From Capitella teleta (lineage: Eukaryota; Annelida; Polychaeta; Capitellidae): DNA of 64,000 nucleotides. Below, one piece after another: positions 12,601 to 24,151 of the stretch; positions within the stretch are counted from its first letter, which is position 1; each line of letters opens with the position of its first letter. The notes beneath the pieces are model-generated. The model was not told where the DNA came from. It did not search any database and worked only from the letters and a program-made list of their open reading frames with translations. The DNA lies in contig KB303281.1 of assembly GCA_000328365.1 (NCBI GenBank), forward strand, positions 36,825 through 100,824, written 5' to 3'. The position numbers and the translations under genes are program-made.

Positions 12601-14403
12601 CACGCTGTTGTGTTGAACGCCAGACACGAGTGCAGTCTGTGATCAGAATAATTTATATACCTAAATTAATAAAAACCAAATCATAATACCATCTAACTCA
12701 ATGATCAGTTTGAATGAGACCAAGATCTCCAAGGCAGGTGTAATGAAGATGACGTGCTGCCAAGAGCCAGGTGACGGCCCAAAGACATCGACAAAACACG
12801 TCTCGTCTTCACAAGTCACCTCAGTGGTACTAGGGTCACCCCTCAGAGGTAAGGCTTTACTGCGTACGGCAAAGGTTAAAGGGCAAGGGGAAGAGATGTT
12901 CTGCAAAGCAGTAGTATTAGCGTCAAGAGAATAAAAACTGCAGTTGCTAATGAACATGCGATAGCGCCAAGTTTTGTCTAAGAGGAGAAACCTGAAAAAA
13001 AAAGGAACAACGTTGAAACAAGAAACAGACAAGCCAAGCAAACCAACCTGTAGGCATTGCTAGAACCGGAAATATTACTAATATCAACAGCAGCATCAGT
13101 CACAAGACTTGGTACGTGATCCAACAACTCTGTCATGTGTGTAACAGCTAAGACATAATTACAAGTGGTACCTATGCCCTGTTCCAAGAGAAAAAAAAAA
13201 TTTGATATACATGTATCCCATTGCAATTAAAACCTTCACCAACCTTCGGCGTAATTTTATCGTCAACATAATCGCCAAGATACGCCATAGCAAACCAGCT
13301 GCCAGGCAGGGGATTTGGGAGCTTGAAGATGGTGGTGGCATTATCTGTCAGTAGGCTAATCTCCAAGAGGTGAGTTCTTTTAAGGTAAAATTGAGGCGGA
13401 AATGTTTCATTCAGAGGGTTGATGAGGGGGAAGCCGCCATGTTGCATTGCTCTATGGGAGAAAGAGAGATTGGATTAGTTATTGGCGAATATTGAATTCG
13501 TCCGAATATTCGAAGCCGAAGCTTCGAGGCGTCGATATTCGCTGAAGCCGAATACGGAGCCCAATATATAACCACAACATTGCTGCAACACTAGTACTAT
13601 AACATTATATAGGCCAGTGAGCTCAATCAAGTGACGCCGCTTCAGGCTGCTGACCAATTAGGAACAGCTCGCCACGTGATTGGTCAAGTTCAGCCATGCG
13701 CGTCGATGCCCTGCCTTTTTAAAGCCAATAAGTTCAACGGAATTTACAATAGTTGACCCAGTGATATTCCACTGATAAAGCAGTAAGCAACAAATGAATA
13801 AAGAAGTTATGCTCAATGATATTTGAATGGTCATCACTTCTAATTCTTTAAAGCAGATATCCCTTGCAAACATTGGTAAAGGCTTTATATTCAGTTTAAA
13901 ATTTCAATAATGAAAGTTTGTTCTTTTTATTAAAGTTAGGATAGTGTTAGAGTCGTTAAAGCAACGTTTGATTCCCATCCTTTGATATGCATTCAAGCGT
14001 TTAATTACCACGAGTAATGCGGGCGCTGGCACAAAGGTGAGTAAACAGAGTGACATGGAGAGTATAATTGATACAGGAAAAAATTAATTTCGATATTCGG
14101 ATTCGTTGAACTTTTTCATTCAAAGTCAAAGCTTCAGAGATTAGCCAATGTTCGTAGAAGTCTGAAGTCCGAAGCCGAAGCTTCGCCCAACACTAGATTG
14201 GACACAGGAGTCAGTCGCAAAAGGGTTGGCTTACACAATCAGAGTGCGGTCCTCACAACTCTTAGGAGTACGATATCCAGTGAGCAGCCAATGAGACTGC
14301 AAGCAATTTGGAGGAACCTTGTACTCCAGCAACTGCCCATTGCTGTACGTCTTGTATTCATTCACCGCTACGGTTGATTGCCAGTTGGTTTGCGTGTAGA
14401 TTG
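9663..14403 (-). CDS. TMEM8: TMEM8/PGAP6-like multi-pass membrane protein (CREST family), 11 exons seen
   Basis: Minus-strand exons in order: 14403-14235, 13451-13244, 13178-13048, 12991-12690, 12636-12245, 12181-11970, 11917-11763, 11708-11530, 11480-11217, 11154-10938, 9814-9663. All junctions keep phase. About 792 residues are recovered (human TMEM8A is 771); only a first exon with the signal peptide is missing. The N-terminal half is an extracellular region with many N-glycosylation sites and repeated (P)GSW-type beta motifs. An EGF-like module follows ([12 protein letters not shown]...CKC...GYAC), then seven hydrophobic helices. Diagnostic CREST/TMEM8 motifs are TMFFST/FYHACD across the 11530/11480 junction, [12 protein letters not shown], the WDRHSLW stretch and the last-helix [10 protein letters not shown]. 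Human PGAP6 is a GPI-specific phospholipase A2 at the cell surface, and the H and D residues expected of the CREST site are present. Splicing 10938 to 9814 is inferred from a GTGAGA donor and a phase match. Without it the protein stops at 10927. Confidence 0.9.
13476..14195. mobile_element. non-autonomous hAT-like element inside a TMEM8 intron
   Basis: An element of about 720 bp has terminal inverted repeats: TAGTTATTGGCGAA at the left and, read inward from the right, TAGTGTTGGGCGAAG. Both ends continue into imperfect GAAGCCGAAGCTTCG palindromes. The 8-bp flanks GATTGGAT (13468-13475) and GATTGGAC (14196-14203) match at 7 of 8 positions, as expected for a hAT target duplication. There is no transposase frame. 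Removing the element and one duplication leaves an intron of about 55 bp, the normal size for this gene. Subterminal palindromes and the TAGNG end fit hAT MITEs. Confidence 0.8.
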
Positions 14404-16860
14404 CTGAAAAAAGATAATAGTTAAATGCAGGATTTCTTCCAGTATTGGTATTATGACTTTATGAGCCAGTGGTAATTAACCAACAACACTATAAGGGGTG
14501 AACATTAATAATCAGCATTATCCTGACTATATAGAATCTCATTCATACTCAACTACTTATAAGTTATAAACTTCAACAAATTATGAATCCTAGCCAAACA
14601 CAATAGAGCTACAACTAGCAGTAGTTTACTAGATGATCTGGAAGTTGAGTTAAGGCATTGCAGTCAGACTTCTTCCAACAGCTGAGTGCAGCAACAGAGC
14701 TCCATACTGAATGACCAAAAAAGAGTTTAATTTATGCATTGGTGATTTTTATCATCGTCATGTCATTACACCAGATTAGAGCAGAAGAAGCTGTAAATAA
14801 GCATATATTCACAGTGGCAATGTCGCAAAATCAGTGGCTTAGCGAAATCGGCGGCTTCAAATTTGTTTAATCCATTTTAATTTTTTATACTAAGTATTTC
14901 TTGAACATTCATAAAATTTCTGTTTTGAGAAGGTGAGAAATCGAGGAAAAATGTCATGCGTAGGTCTATTCTTTACACAATTGGGTTTTCTTATTTCAAT
15001 CATTAAATAAAAATATTAAATAAATATTATATTAATAATTATGCATCATAAATAATTATTAATAGTCTTTCAATGCTACTTGTATACTTCTGTCGTCTGT
15101 CGACCGACTGCCAGAAAGCCAGGAATCAAATGGAATCATTTGGTTGTTATCATTTTGCAGAGGTGGCTGTTCCATGTTTTGCATACACCCGCTTTATCTT
15201 CAATTACTAGGCCCGATGCTAAGCACCATGCTTTGCATCAGACCCAGCCCGATGCCAAGCTACTTCCTTAATCATTTAACTTAATGTTGTCACATATTGC
15301 TGTTGCCCACTGATCTTCCTTACTGCTAAACTATGTACCCTGGTAATGCTCTTCAATATGGCAAAGAAGACTAAGAAGAGAAAAACATGGGTGGAGATAT
15401 CTTGACAAAAGTTCAATCTAAAAGTGAAAAGGTGATGATCAAAGGCGAGATGAATGTTAGCTATGCTCAGGAGGATAGTCAGACTCATCAAGGGACAAGG
15501 TAACATATAATCAATGCCAAATAATACTCAGTTGAATAGTATCCTATTAATATATTTTATTGTTATTATAATTATTATATAATTTATATAATATTATATG
15601 GGCTACAAGTATTTAATTAATAATCAGCTCAATAGCTGAATAGGGTAACAACTTCCCCCTTGCGGGGAAAAAAAGACGTCTCTGCGTCTAGGTAACAACC
15701 AAAGTTCAATCACAAAAATTATGACTTTCATAGATATTAAACGAAAAGAAACTGTCAATTTTTTCAGATTTCCTGTCAAATGTTTTAACAGCTGAATCAT
15801 CAACCGAGAATTTTTGATCGAGCACTGACTTAAGGAGTGGTCGCAGAATTTCACCTATTGTCGCCCATATTTGGATTTAGCGTGGTTAGTAACGAGGCTA
15901 AGTGTGGCTTTCCTGGTATAAATAATGAAATTAATTGTATGGTTCATTATATATCATTAAAATTCTCACCTGAAGAAAGAGTTATCAAGCTCAGTATGTT
16001 AAGCAAACCACCAAGCATCCGCCAGTGTTTTGCCATTGTATTTATCCGAGATCACATTTACAGCAATTATGGTACGCCAAAGCTGATGCCGCGTTTGTTT
16101 GTGTGGAATTCCCGCCCTGCCGACCGTGGTGTGCTGAGCGGCTTTCGTGCCCGCGGCAACAGCCGCTATGTGCAGTCCATTGGCTCTTCATCACCTCAAA
16201 TGCGACAGAATTATGTGCCAATTTAATATCTTTCCTGGAAGATAATTATGCACATATTCATTTATCCAGCCCATCGCTTCAGTTTGTCGATATTCAGAAA
16301 TTCACGATGCTTAGTAAAATACCGAAATGCAGCCTAACATTGGAGTCATGCTCGCAAGCGAGGAGAATCTTCATGTATCTTATCTATTGCACGGAAATGA
16401 TTTCTTTTCTTGCAATTCTATTATTTTTCTTGTTGGACTTTTTGTAAATAAAATATATATCTATCAAACGATTCTAGCCCCTGCCGTATTAATAATTACC
16501 GGTACCTGCGTGCATTCTCTACACGCGTTGTAGGAAACAGCGGTCATCAAACTGTTTCTCAAACACGTAAAATAAACTTTCTATTATGTTCCTTTCACCC
16601 AGGCCTTTATGAAGCCATATATAATTCACGTATAATAGGGTTATTTCAATATTTATGTTGAATAGTAAATATACAATTGTACATCTTTACCCAAGAATAG
16701 CGAAGTGATTAATACATGTAATTATATTCCATTATACAAAGTCTACTATTATACAACTAATTAAGTTACCTAATATTCAGTAATTTTAATATAATGTAAC
16801 ACGCAACAAATTTCAACCATACAATCTTCAAGCCAGCCTAGAAAAATAGAATTACAAATG
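14404..16860. other. intergenic tract between TMEM8 and the forkhead gene
   Basis: This should hold the TMEM8 first exon and promoter. No signal-peptide exon could be joined in phase; a 76-codon minus frame at 15506-15276 begins with a hydrophobic stretch but lacks a suitable donor. A less AT-rich segment at 16050-16230 has an open plus frame (GTPKLMPRLFVWNSRPADRG) preceded by a pyrimidine-poor CAG. It could be an orphan exon but is unrecognised. Confidence 0.4.
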
Positions 16861-16900
16861 CGTGAAAAGTTAAAACATATCAATGATGTCATACACTTTC

Positions 16901-16906
16901 TTTATT
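16901..16906 (-). terminator. polyadenylation signal of the forkhead gene
   Basis: TTTATT in the plus strand is AATAAA on the minus strand, about 240 bp after the forkhead stop codon. This gives a short, ordinary 3' UTR. Confidence 0.55.
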
Positions 16907-17148
16907 GAAAAGGAATCAAAGAAATTGTCATAAATAAAACGGAACACGAATTTATACAGGAACAATCGTAAAATGATGATGGCTGAGATGATGAAAACAT
17001 TCATAAAATTATAAACACCGGTTACCAAAATGTCTTCTACCTCATTCGTCTGAAAAACAGAGCGCACACAATTACACGACTCATCAGATAGAACGCAGAG
17101 CTATAGAAACATACAAAATGCGCCTATAACCAGAGATCAGATAACAGT

Positions 17149-18387
17149 TCACAGATGAACAAAGTCGCCTTCGATTCCTTTCAGGGAGTCGAACATTCGG
17201 ACGACGTCAGAGTCGGTGATCACGACTGGTTTCACGTCATCAGTAGGGGAGACTTCGGGACAGAACGCAGCAGCATTCTGCATGGTGCGAGGGGCGTCCG
17301 GGGTGCTGTGTACCAAGGGCATGGTGGTGCTGTCAGGAGCAGCAAATGCCTCGGGAGAGAAGGAGAACGAAGGCACCTTCACTCCGCTGTCGTTGGCGGG
17401 TGATTCGGAGGAGGATGGTCCAGGGGGAGGTGCCTGTGGCGTCCGGAAGACGTCGGCGTTGGGGACACCTTCGGCGGATGAGGTTTTCTTCTGGTTCCTG
17501 GCTGCTGCCTGTTGGCTCCGGATCCGCGAGGCTCTCTGCGATTTGTGCCACTTCTCGGAACCTTCCTTGAAGCGATAGCGACGCCTGAGCAGAGATCCGC
17601 TGTCGAACATGTCGTCAAAGTTTGGGTCGATTGCCCAAGGACAACCCTTATCTCCGGCTCGACGAGGCATCTTCACGAAGCAGTCGTTTAGGGTGAGGTT
17701 GTGGCGGATGGAGCCATGCCATTTGGTCGACTTGCGGTAATATGGGAAGCGCTCCTGGATGGAATCGATGATCTCCCTCAAGGTTGCCTTCTTGCTAGGG
17801 CTGTTCGCAATGGACATGCAGATGAGGGCAATGTAGCTGTACGGGGGCTTCCCGCTCTCCAAAGGCCGAGTGCGCACGCGGCCACCGCTACCAACATACA
17901 AAAGATCATCGCCGTTGGAGCAGTCCATGAGGTCATCCACAGACATGTTGATGCCACTGTCTGATGGCGATGCATGAGGATGACGTACTTCTGCTGACGG
18001 AGTCCCCGGGTAGAGAGATCTGTCGACGTTTGGGGTGGAGGCGAATCGGCAAGGCGGCATGTCGATTCCCATGGCAACAGGAAATCTTTCGTCCCCGGTA
18101 GGAAATCTTGGAGTGTGGTTGTGAAAGCGAGCAGAGTAATTGCTGTAGCCATACGCAGGACGCATTCCAGGGTACATGCTAGCAGGAGGGCTGGGTGGCA
18201 CGAAGGCTGCTCCAGGCGAGTGGTATGTGTGTCCCATTCCTACGTATGGATTGAAGGAGGACGGGCCTGGGATATCGGCGTAATTGCTGGCACTTGGCGT
18301 GGCCGACCACGATGACCCCGGTAGCGGCGACTGCTGTTGCTGCTGTTGATGCTGCTGTAGTTGCATCTGACGCAAGTGCTCATCCAT
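17149..18387 (-). CDS. forkhead-box transcription factor, intronless, class I
   Basis: One uninterrupted frame of 412 residues from ATG at 18387. Residues 10-19 are a glutamine run, and 20-150 are rich in P, S, Y and G with no known fold. The forkhead domain is about 179-274: [14 protein letters not shown] (helix 1), [18 protein letters not shown] (helix 2), then [15 protein letters not shown] (recognition helix), WAIDP and [13 protein letters not shown] (wings). The HNLTLNDCF and DMF-SGS-LRRR wording is closest to FoxE/FoxD-type class I members, but orthology is not resolved. The usual WQN before SIRHN is WHG here, so a base-contacting Asn is replaced by Gly. KGCPW replaces the common KGNYW. 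A basic tail follows (RASRIR, RNQKK), then a Ser/Pro-rich region and an acidic-hydrophobic end ([11 protein letters not shown]) that could be an activation motif. A nuclear DNA-binding regulator is expected. Confidence 0.93.
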   Translation of the reverse strand: MDEHLRQMQLQQHQQQQQQSPLPGSSWSATPSASNYADIPGPSSFNPYVGMGHTYHSPGAAFVPPSPPASMYPGMRPAYGYSNYSARFHNHTPRFPTGDERFPVAMGIDMPPCRFASTPNVDRSLYPGTPSAEVRHPHASPSDSGINMSVDDLMDCSNGDDLLYVGSGGRVRTRPLESGKPPYSYIALICMSIANSPSKKATLREIIDSIQERFPYYRKSTKWHGSIRHNLTLNDCFVKMPRRAGDKGCPWAIDPNFDDMFDSGSLLRRRYRFKEGSEKWHKSQRASRIRSQQAAARNQKKTSSAEGVPNADVFRTPQAPPPGPSSSESPANDSGVKVPSFSFSPEAFAAPDSTTMPLVHSTPDAPRTMQNAAAFCPEVSPTDDVKPVVITDSDVVRMFDSLKGIEGDFVHL

Positions 18388-18534
18388 GTCTCAGTAAATT
18401 TGTTCAGCTTTGGAATTGAGCGAAATAAATATATCCTTGGTCCTGCAACGACTTGATTTATGAACTTTTTACGTCTCTCCCTCCAGGTATTTGAAATTGA
18501 TGTGCTGTGATGGACGGTTTGTAATCAACTGAAT

Positions 18535-18800
18535 TAGTGCTTGTTTAGGCTGGAATCATGAAGAAGCGGACGATGAGGCCAAATCGGCCTCCAAATTGCC
18601 GCCAAGCCGGAAGGCTGCAATCTGATTGGTCGACGTTCTGGCCGAATGCACTCGGCAATCTCCGGCTGCTGGAGGGCGGGGCATCCACAGGCCGAGTGGA
18701 CGTTAACGAGGCCGAGCTTGACTCGCGCGAGCGGAGACATGGCCTGCTCGGCGTGTCGCCGGTTGTTAAAGACACGCAAGCAGACCAAACAAACCAGCGC
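18535..18800 (-). promoter_or_regulatory. forkhead gene promoter/proximal region
   Basis: A less AT-rich block lies directly upstream of the forkhead start. It contains CTGATTGG (18622-18629, an inverted CCAAT box), a GC box GGGCGGGGC (about 18673-18682), and CCAAACAAACC (about 18785-18795), whose complement contains TTTGTTT, a forkhead-type site. GCTTGTTTAGG at about 18539 is a second partial forkhead-like site. A TATATTTATTT string lies near 18425-18435 on the minus strand. Autoregulation is possible but inferred only. Confidence 0.4.
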
Positions 18801-18859
18801 CATCCCGCACAGATCAAGCGATCCGAAGGAAGTCCATACCCTGATGAAAATTACCCGTG

Positions 18860-19820
18860 AAATGACGAACCAACAATGCGTTTAAGCGCTAAGACTATTT
18901 AAGTAGATCTGCAGATAAGGGGGAAATCATCAAAGACAATCGTATTAAATACCGGTCATTGTGTTAGCTATCACCTCGTTGACACAGGGGCGGCTTACTT
19001 GTGATGTCTCGGCTACGTTTGCAGAATTCATTTGCGATCTGCTACGCATCATATGCATGCACCGAACCCCCACCGCTGAACATACAGCACCGGGCAGCAC
19101 GGACGCACGGCTTTCCATTTCAAAAAGTACAATTTATCAGATTTTTTTTTCCAAACTAGTAATTATATTACACTTATGGCCATATTCCTTATTACTATGT
19201 AAACATCTAATCGACGGAAAGAGACGCTAATTCCTAAATAAACATAAAACCCGCTACCGAATAAAACGCTTCCAACACGAACCGCCATGAGTTGGAAAAG
19301 TTAAATACACCAAACACACTATATATCAGCGATCAAATAGATTTTCCCTCATCATAAGAATCGAATTTTCGATCTGTATTCCTGTGTTATGCTGGTGACA
19401 CGCAAGTTTGAGATGAGCCGTTTATGCAGTAACCTTTTTCCATCCACCATTTCCAAACACTGTCGCTTCGTGGAGCCAACCTCCGACGTCCACACGATAA
19501 CATTATGATAACATAGACTGAAAATTTTAAATTTCGTGTGACTTCCACAATCTGGACTTCTCGTTTAGCTGGTTAAATTCAATGGCTTAACATCTAATTG
19601 ACCGGACGAAGAGGCACACTAATAATATTATGCATACCTGTGTAAGTAGGGTAATTTGTGAAGACCTGTATGCACTATATGTACGTATCGAATAACAGGC
19701 AGCCGATACACGTAAAACTTGGCCCGCCCTGTCTGTGCCACGACGACCACAAATGATGATACATGTACTATTACGACTTGACATTTAATATGGACTACTT
19801 TTTCTTGTGAGAAATTTCTT
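18860..19820. other. gene-free stretch upstream of the forkhead gene
   Basis: AT-rich sequence with no recognisable exon, repeat or RNA gene. It could hold regulatory DNA for the forkhead gene. Confidence 0.4.
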
Positions 19821-19825
19821 TGTTT

Positions 19826-20130
19826 AAATGGCTATATTTCCATCATCTCCGGGGCGATTTTGATGTCGTATAAGTTTTTCGATAACGCACTCATATGAAC
19901 AAGTTACGGTAATATCTCCATATATGGCCATGGATGATCGAAAATTATCAACAAACTCCAAAATGATAAGACTTCTGGCTATATAATTCAGCTCAGATGG
20001 TCGGTATTTCATTAGATATCTCCGGATTGAATTAAGCGATTACTCTCTCTATTTCGGATGACTGAAAAGCTTTATTAGACAACTTGTTGCAGCCAGTTGG
20101 TCTGAGGTTGTAGCACTGCTGAGATGGGTA
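19826..20130 (-). repeat. repeat family R, copy A, distal part
   Basis: Read on the minus strand, this aligns with 25560-25790 on the plus strand. Shared blocks include CAGTGC-ACAACCTCA, TGGCTGCA, GGAGATATC and ATCTGAGCT, then TATAGCCAGAA, CTT-TCATTTTGG and ATATGGA. The translated frames are also similar (SELSSIARKLVILG in one copy, SELNYIARSLIILE in the other). Copy A is split: its proximal part is at 21140-21235, and an insertion of about 1 kb separates the two. Confidence 0.7.
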
Positions 20131-20132
20131 CT

Positions 20133-21165
20133 AGTCATTTCGCCAGAATGTCATTTCGCCCGAATGCCATTTTGCCCAAGTCATCTCGCCCGAGGTTATC
20201 TAGCCAAGGTCATCTCGCCGACGAGAAACGACGAAGTTTTCTTGGCGTCAGACTACTTGTAATCACACTACGAATGCAAATTAAAATTCATTACTCCGGT
20301 ATCCTGCATAGGCTGTTTCTATAATACATACATACATACATACATACATACATACATACATACATACGCTGATAATTTATTACGAGTTATACGACATGGA
20401 TAATGTTCAATTATTGTATGTCAAGTATTGTTATTATTATTATTAATTTTATCATTATTATTGTGATAGCTAGATATACAGAGTTATAGACATATATTTT
20501 ATGTATTATAATCGAATTAGCAGTCTGCATGTGTTTGGAAACAGCCTTAAATGTATATGTACCAGTAAGTTGCAACATCCCTGTGATCAATGTAATGTGC
20601 GTGTGCATGTGTGTTGCAGTTTGCATGTGCCAAAAAGAGAATAGATTAGTCCTAAGCGATCTATACTTGAGTATGTATAATATATGATCACTACGGAACC
20701 CGTAGTGTGTGGGTTTCACATAATCATACTAGAACTACCACTGTGGACCATCACGATAACTTGAACATGCCGCATTATATGATTCATGCATTATATGCCT
20801 CTCTTCTAAAGGGGCCGACTCTTATCTTATGATTGTCTTAAAAAGTACAGTGCTATTAGGATGACATTTATTGGAGATTTATGTGGTGGGAACTGGTTGT
20901 ATCGCGGATAATGACAAACAACGCTAGTTTGTACTGTAGTACTACACTCAGTATTGATGATGTACGAATTCACCATCCGAGGATGCATAATATCATCGCA
21001 CAATACTAATTATTAATGCCCATATTAGCCATATTAATATGTATTTAAAATCGGGCAAAATGGCGTTCGGGCGAGATGACCTGGGGCGAGATGGCATTCG
21101 GGCGAGATGGCATTCGGGCGAGATGACCTGGGGCAAGATGGCATTCGGACGAAATGACCAGTTCT
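20133..21165. mobile_element. foldback-like insertion with inverted tandem-array ends
   Basis: Both ends carry the same sequence in opposite orientation, beginning GTCATTTCG-C-GAATG. The left array (20133-20225) is built of units like TCATTTCGCCCGAATGCCAT. The right array (21050-21160) holds about six 16-17 bp units of GGGCGAGATGGCATTC. The insertion is flanked by similar 15-bp stretches (GCTGAGATGGGTACT at about 20118 and GCTGAGATATGGGCT at about 21167), a likely target duplication. It interrupts repeat family R, copy A, whose second copy near 25.6 kb lacks it. No open frame inside; family unknown. Confidence 0.6.
20324..20367. repeat. CATA microsatellite
   Basis: About eleven uninterrupted CATA units, inside the foldback-like insertion. 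Confidence 0.95.
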
Positions 21166-21235
21166 CGCTGAGATATGGGCTCAAAGAGAAAAACCTTGCG
21201 TGACAAGTGGGTATCACAAAGGAAATGGTCAGCAA
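21140..21235 (-). repeat. repeat family R, copy A, proximal part
   Basis: On the minus strand this aligns with 25515-25575 on the plus strand. GTGAT-CCCACTTGTCACG is followed by TTTTCT and GAGCCCATA. It directly abuts the Tc1-like fossil. Confidence 0.65.
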
Positions 21236-22144
21236 TATCCTTGAACGGCATCACCAAACAGGAAGACCAACATAGAGACTTCGTCCAGATTGCCCACAAA
21301 AGAATTCAGGAAGAAACGATCGTTTCCTGATCCGTATTTTTGAGTACAACAGGACAACAACAACGAGCACCCTTCGAGCTTGATGGCAGAAAACCAGGAA
21401 AATCCAGTTTTCCCAGACACTGGTGAACGCCACACTGATCCAGGCTGGCCTACCAGCCAGGAGGCTTGTTTGAAAACCCCTGCTCACCGACAGACACCGG
21501 GATGCTCGCCTCAACTCGGCCAGGACCCACCTCCAAATCCAGGTTGCTCAATGGCAGAATGTTGCATTCAGCGATGGGGCCCGTTTTTAGTTGTACAATG
21601 TATATGCAAGATGACAGGAACCGGAATTATGTTCTGAGACATGTGTCTAGTCCGGAGTTCAAACCGGCGGTAGTGGATCAACAATTTCGACAGCTTTTCA
21701 TAACCGTACAAAATCTCCAACCGTTTTTTTTTTCTGAAGTGCACCCTGAGCCATCACGGAGGAAAAAAAGAGGATCATGGAAGAAAAAAAATGCTTCCAT
21801 TTGCTTGGGAGACTTTTTGTGGGATTTTTTTTTTGCTTCAAGATGACAACGCTCCACGCCACAAAGCCAAGAAAATCCAGAAATTTCTCGATTTTGAAAA
21901 TGTGAACTGTCTCCCTTGGCCAGCTTGCAGTACAGATAGGAATCCCTTCGATACCTCGTGGGCGAAACTTTCCACGCGATTGATCAACAGGGAGATCCAT
22001 CCAACAAACCTGGATGAGTTGCGTCAAAATATGACGGAAAAGTGCGATGCTATCTCTGTGGAAACTGTTCATTCCATTATCGATGGGATGCCTCGAAGAA
22101 TTCCGGCTCTGTACAACTTCCGTGGTGGTCAAAACCGCTTGTAA
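21220..22144 (+). mobile_element. Tc1-like (Tc1/mariner) transposase fossil
   Basis: Fragments in several frames follow the Tc1 order. An HTH end (VSNILERHHQTGRPT) comes first. A second N-terminal domain follows (TLVNATLIQAGLPARR), then a strand before the second catalytic Asp (LYMQDDRNRNYVLR type, about 21600). The C-terminal block at 21839-22143 has QDDNAPRHKAKKIQKFL, LPWPACSTDRNPFD and VETVHSIIDGMPRRI, ending in a stop. A disordered A/T-rich stretch at 21720-21840 interrupts the middle. Where active Tc1 enzymes have NPIE, this copy has NPFD, so the third acidic residue is Asp. Several frame changes show it is dead. Its terminal inverted repeats were not located. Confidence 0.85.
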
Positions 22145-22149
22145 ACTTG

Positions 22150-24145
22150 CCAAAGAAATAGGTTGCGCAATACTGGACTGTTTTGTTTTAATTGTTTTCC
22201 GCTTGATCAGTGGGCTGGTATGTGAATTAACGGAATGTGATATAAAAATAACAAAATACTCTCATTTTAGGGTCTCTTAAACAATTTTGCTAATACATCC
22301 TCACACAATCAAACCATGTCAATGTTTGGTGAACCGAAATGCGGAGAAATGGTTATGGTATCAAATCCGACACATATTCATTTAAAATTAAGGAAGTTTG
22401 GGCTAATTGAAATAGTAAGTTTCTCCTTAAAACAATATTCCATATTAATGTCAAGTCTGTATATTCTGGGACTGCGAATTTCTAAGGATGCGTTAAAACC
22501 AACACCAGGATCAGTACGTTCAGAATTCGCCTTCCAGTGATCACAAATAATCCCATTAATAATTATTCCTATCCTTCTAACCCTATGCATGTTACCAGTT
22601 GGAGAGAGGAGACGGAACGTAATGATGAGAATAATAAAATGAAAATACATGTACAATCTTTTATAATAACATGATCTATGTTCGACTACATACTCTACAA
22701 TGACATGTTTATGTTACATGCATACGCAAATTCTAAGTTTCGAATTCGTGGGAGCAAACAGTAGAAAGTTGAGAGAAAAGTGAGAGAAGGGAAGGAAGCG
22801 AAAGAATGAACAGAACTTCCAAGGGAAAACAAAACCAAACAAAACATGTGATCATAACGCACTCAAGCGAAGTGAATCATAAGGTAACTTGCAATTCAAT
22901 GCAACATGCTAAGTTAACAATTGAAATGGTCGAGTTTGTAAACCAGAAATGATAACTATTAACCAGACACACAAAAATAAGCATATTACTCATAAATTTA
23001 CAATGTACATACACGTGACAGTTTTTTTTTATTTCAAACAAATTAAAAATCTTTACGGTGCTATACCATTACATTTATCGAATTTATCAAAATAGATTTA
23101 AAGCATGCCACATGGTCAGCGGGGTTGCCTCTTGATCGTCCAAGTTCCCTCAACTAGAGCTTGACGTGAAATCTCCCCAGGTCCTTTGATGACTTGCTCT
23201 GTGAGTCCTGCGTTCCCTTCCCGTGATTATAACACCCCTGAAGTCACACAACATTACCAATTCATACAATGTGGAGCGTAATGATTGCATGCAAAATCTC
23301 CTCAAGTTAACACACATCCTGTCAATTGTGGCTGAGACATGTTCCCAATGTCATTGAAGCAAAAATACCTGCCGTCAGCAGCTAAGCATCCCGCGATACA
23401 CCAGCCATGTTAAAATGACTTGGGGTTTAGTGAAGGGCGATAGAAGCCTGCTGAGCACAAGGGCTGTTCACAGCATAATTCAAACTACTTTCTCATGGTG
23501 TCCATGATATCGACAAACCAAATTCCAAATTTGGCCAGCTGTAGAAGAGTTGCTGCACTTATTCATGAATCAACATCTGGGGTAAAAAAAGTCAGTCGAA
23601 ACGCAAATTTTTTTTTTTTTTTTTTTTTTTTTACCGCACGCCACTAACAAAGCAATACACGCAATTTCTTTGCCCTGGAGTTCGCCTTTCCGTCTTCTGT
23701 GACGTATTACGCCTGATTACAAAATCTGTAGTGTACATGTTCTGTTGTCGTGTATGTTATCCATGTTATCCAGCATAACTACAGATATGCATGCTTGATT
23801 TCGTTTACAATGTTACACAAAGCATGCTTGCCACGTGTACATTCCAAAATGATGTTACGCTAACAATTAACAATTAAAAGCAATTAAAAAGAGAATGACA
23901 AAGCTTTTTAAACGCGGAAAATCCTTTGATCCACCGTATACCGGGAATCTCAAAAGAAGCAGTAACTCTTAACTCCAGCTCTCGCTAAACAGTGTTACTA
24001 GTAACTTCGACGTTTTGCCGGCTTCCAATTGAAGTGAGCTCAAACTTTGAATCATCCGAGTGGTTGACTTGTGTCAGTGGGTGGAGGATCGAGGGGTGGA
24101 TTGCAGTGCTAGGGGTGCTTTGAATGGTTGCTTCCCCATTTGATG
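22150..24145. other. gene-free stretch
   Basis: AT-rich with a poly-T run at about 23610-23632. No recognisable exon on either strand. A 92-codon minus frame (22656-22378) has no family features. Confidence 0.5.
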
Positions 24146-24151
24146 GGCACT

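Noticed and set aside
15276-15506. Signal-peptide exon of TMEM8
   Set aside because: The frame starts with a hydrophobic stretch, but no GT donor leaves the one-base remainder needed to join the exon at 14403.
16870-17067. Hydrophobic 65-codon minus frame downstream of the forkhead stop as an alternative exon
   Set aside because: It overlaps the probable AATAAA signal and 3' UTR, is AT-biased, and the forkhead frame is complete without it.
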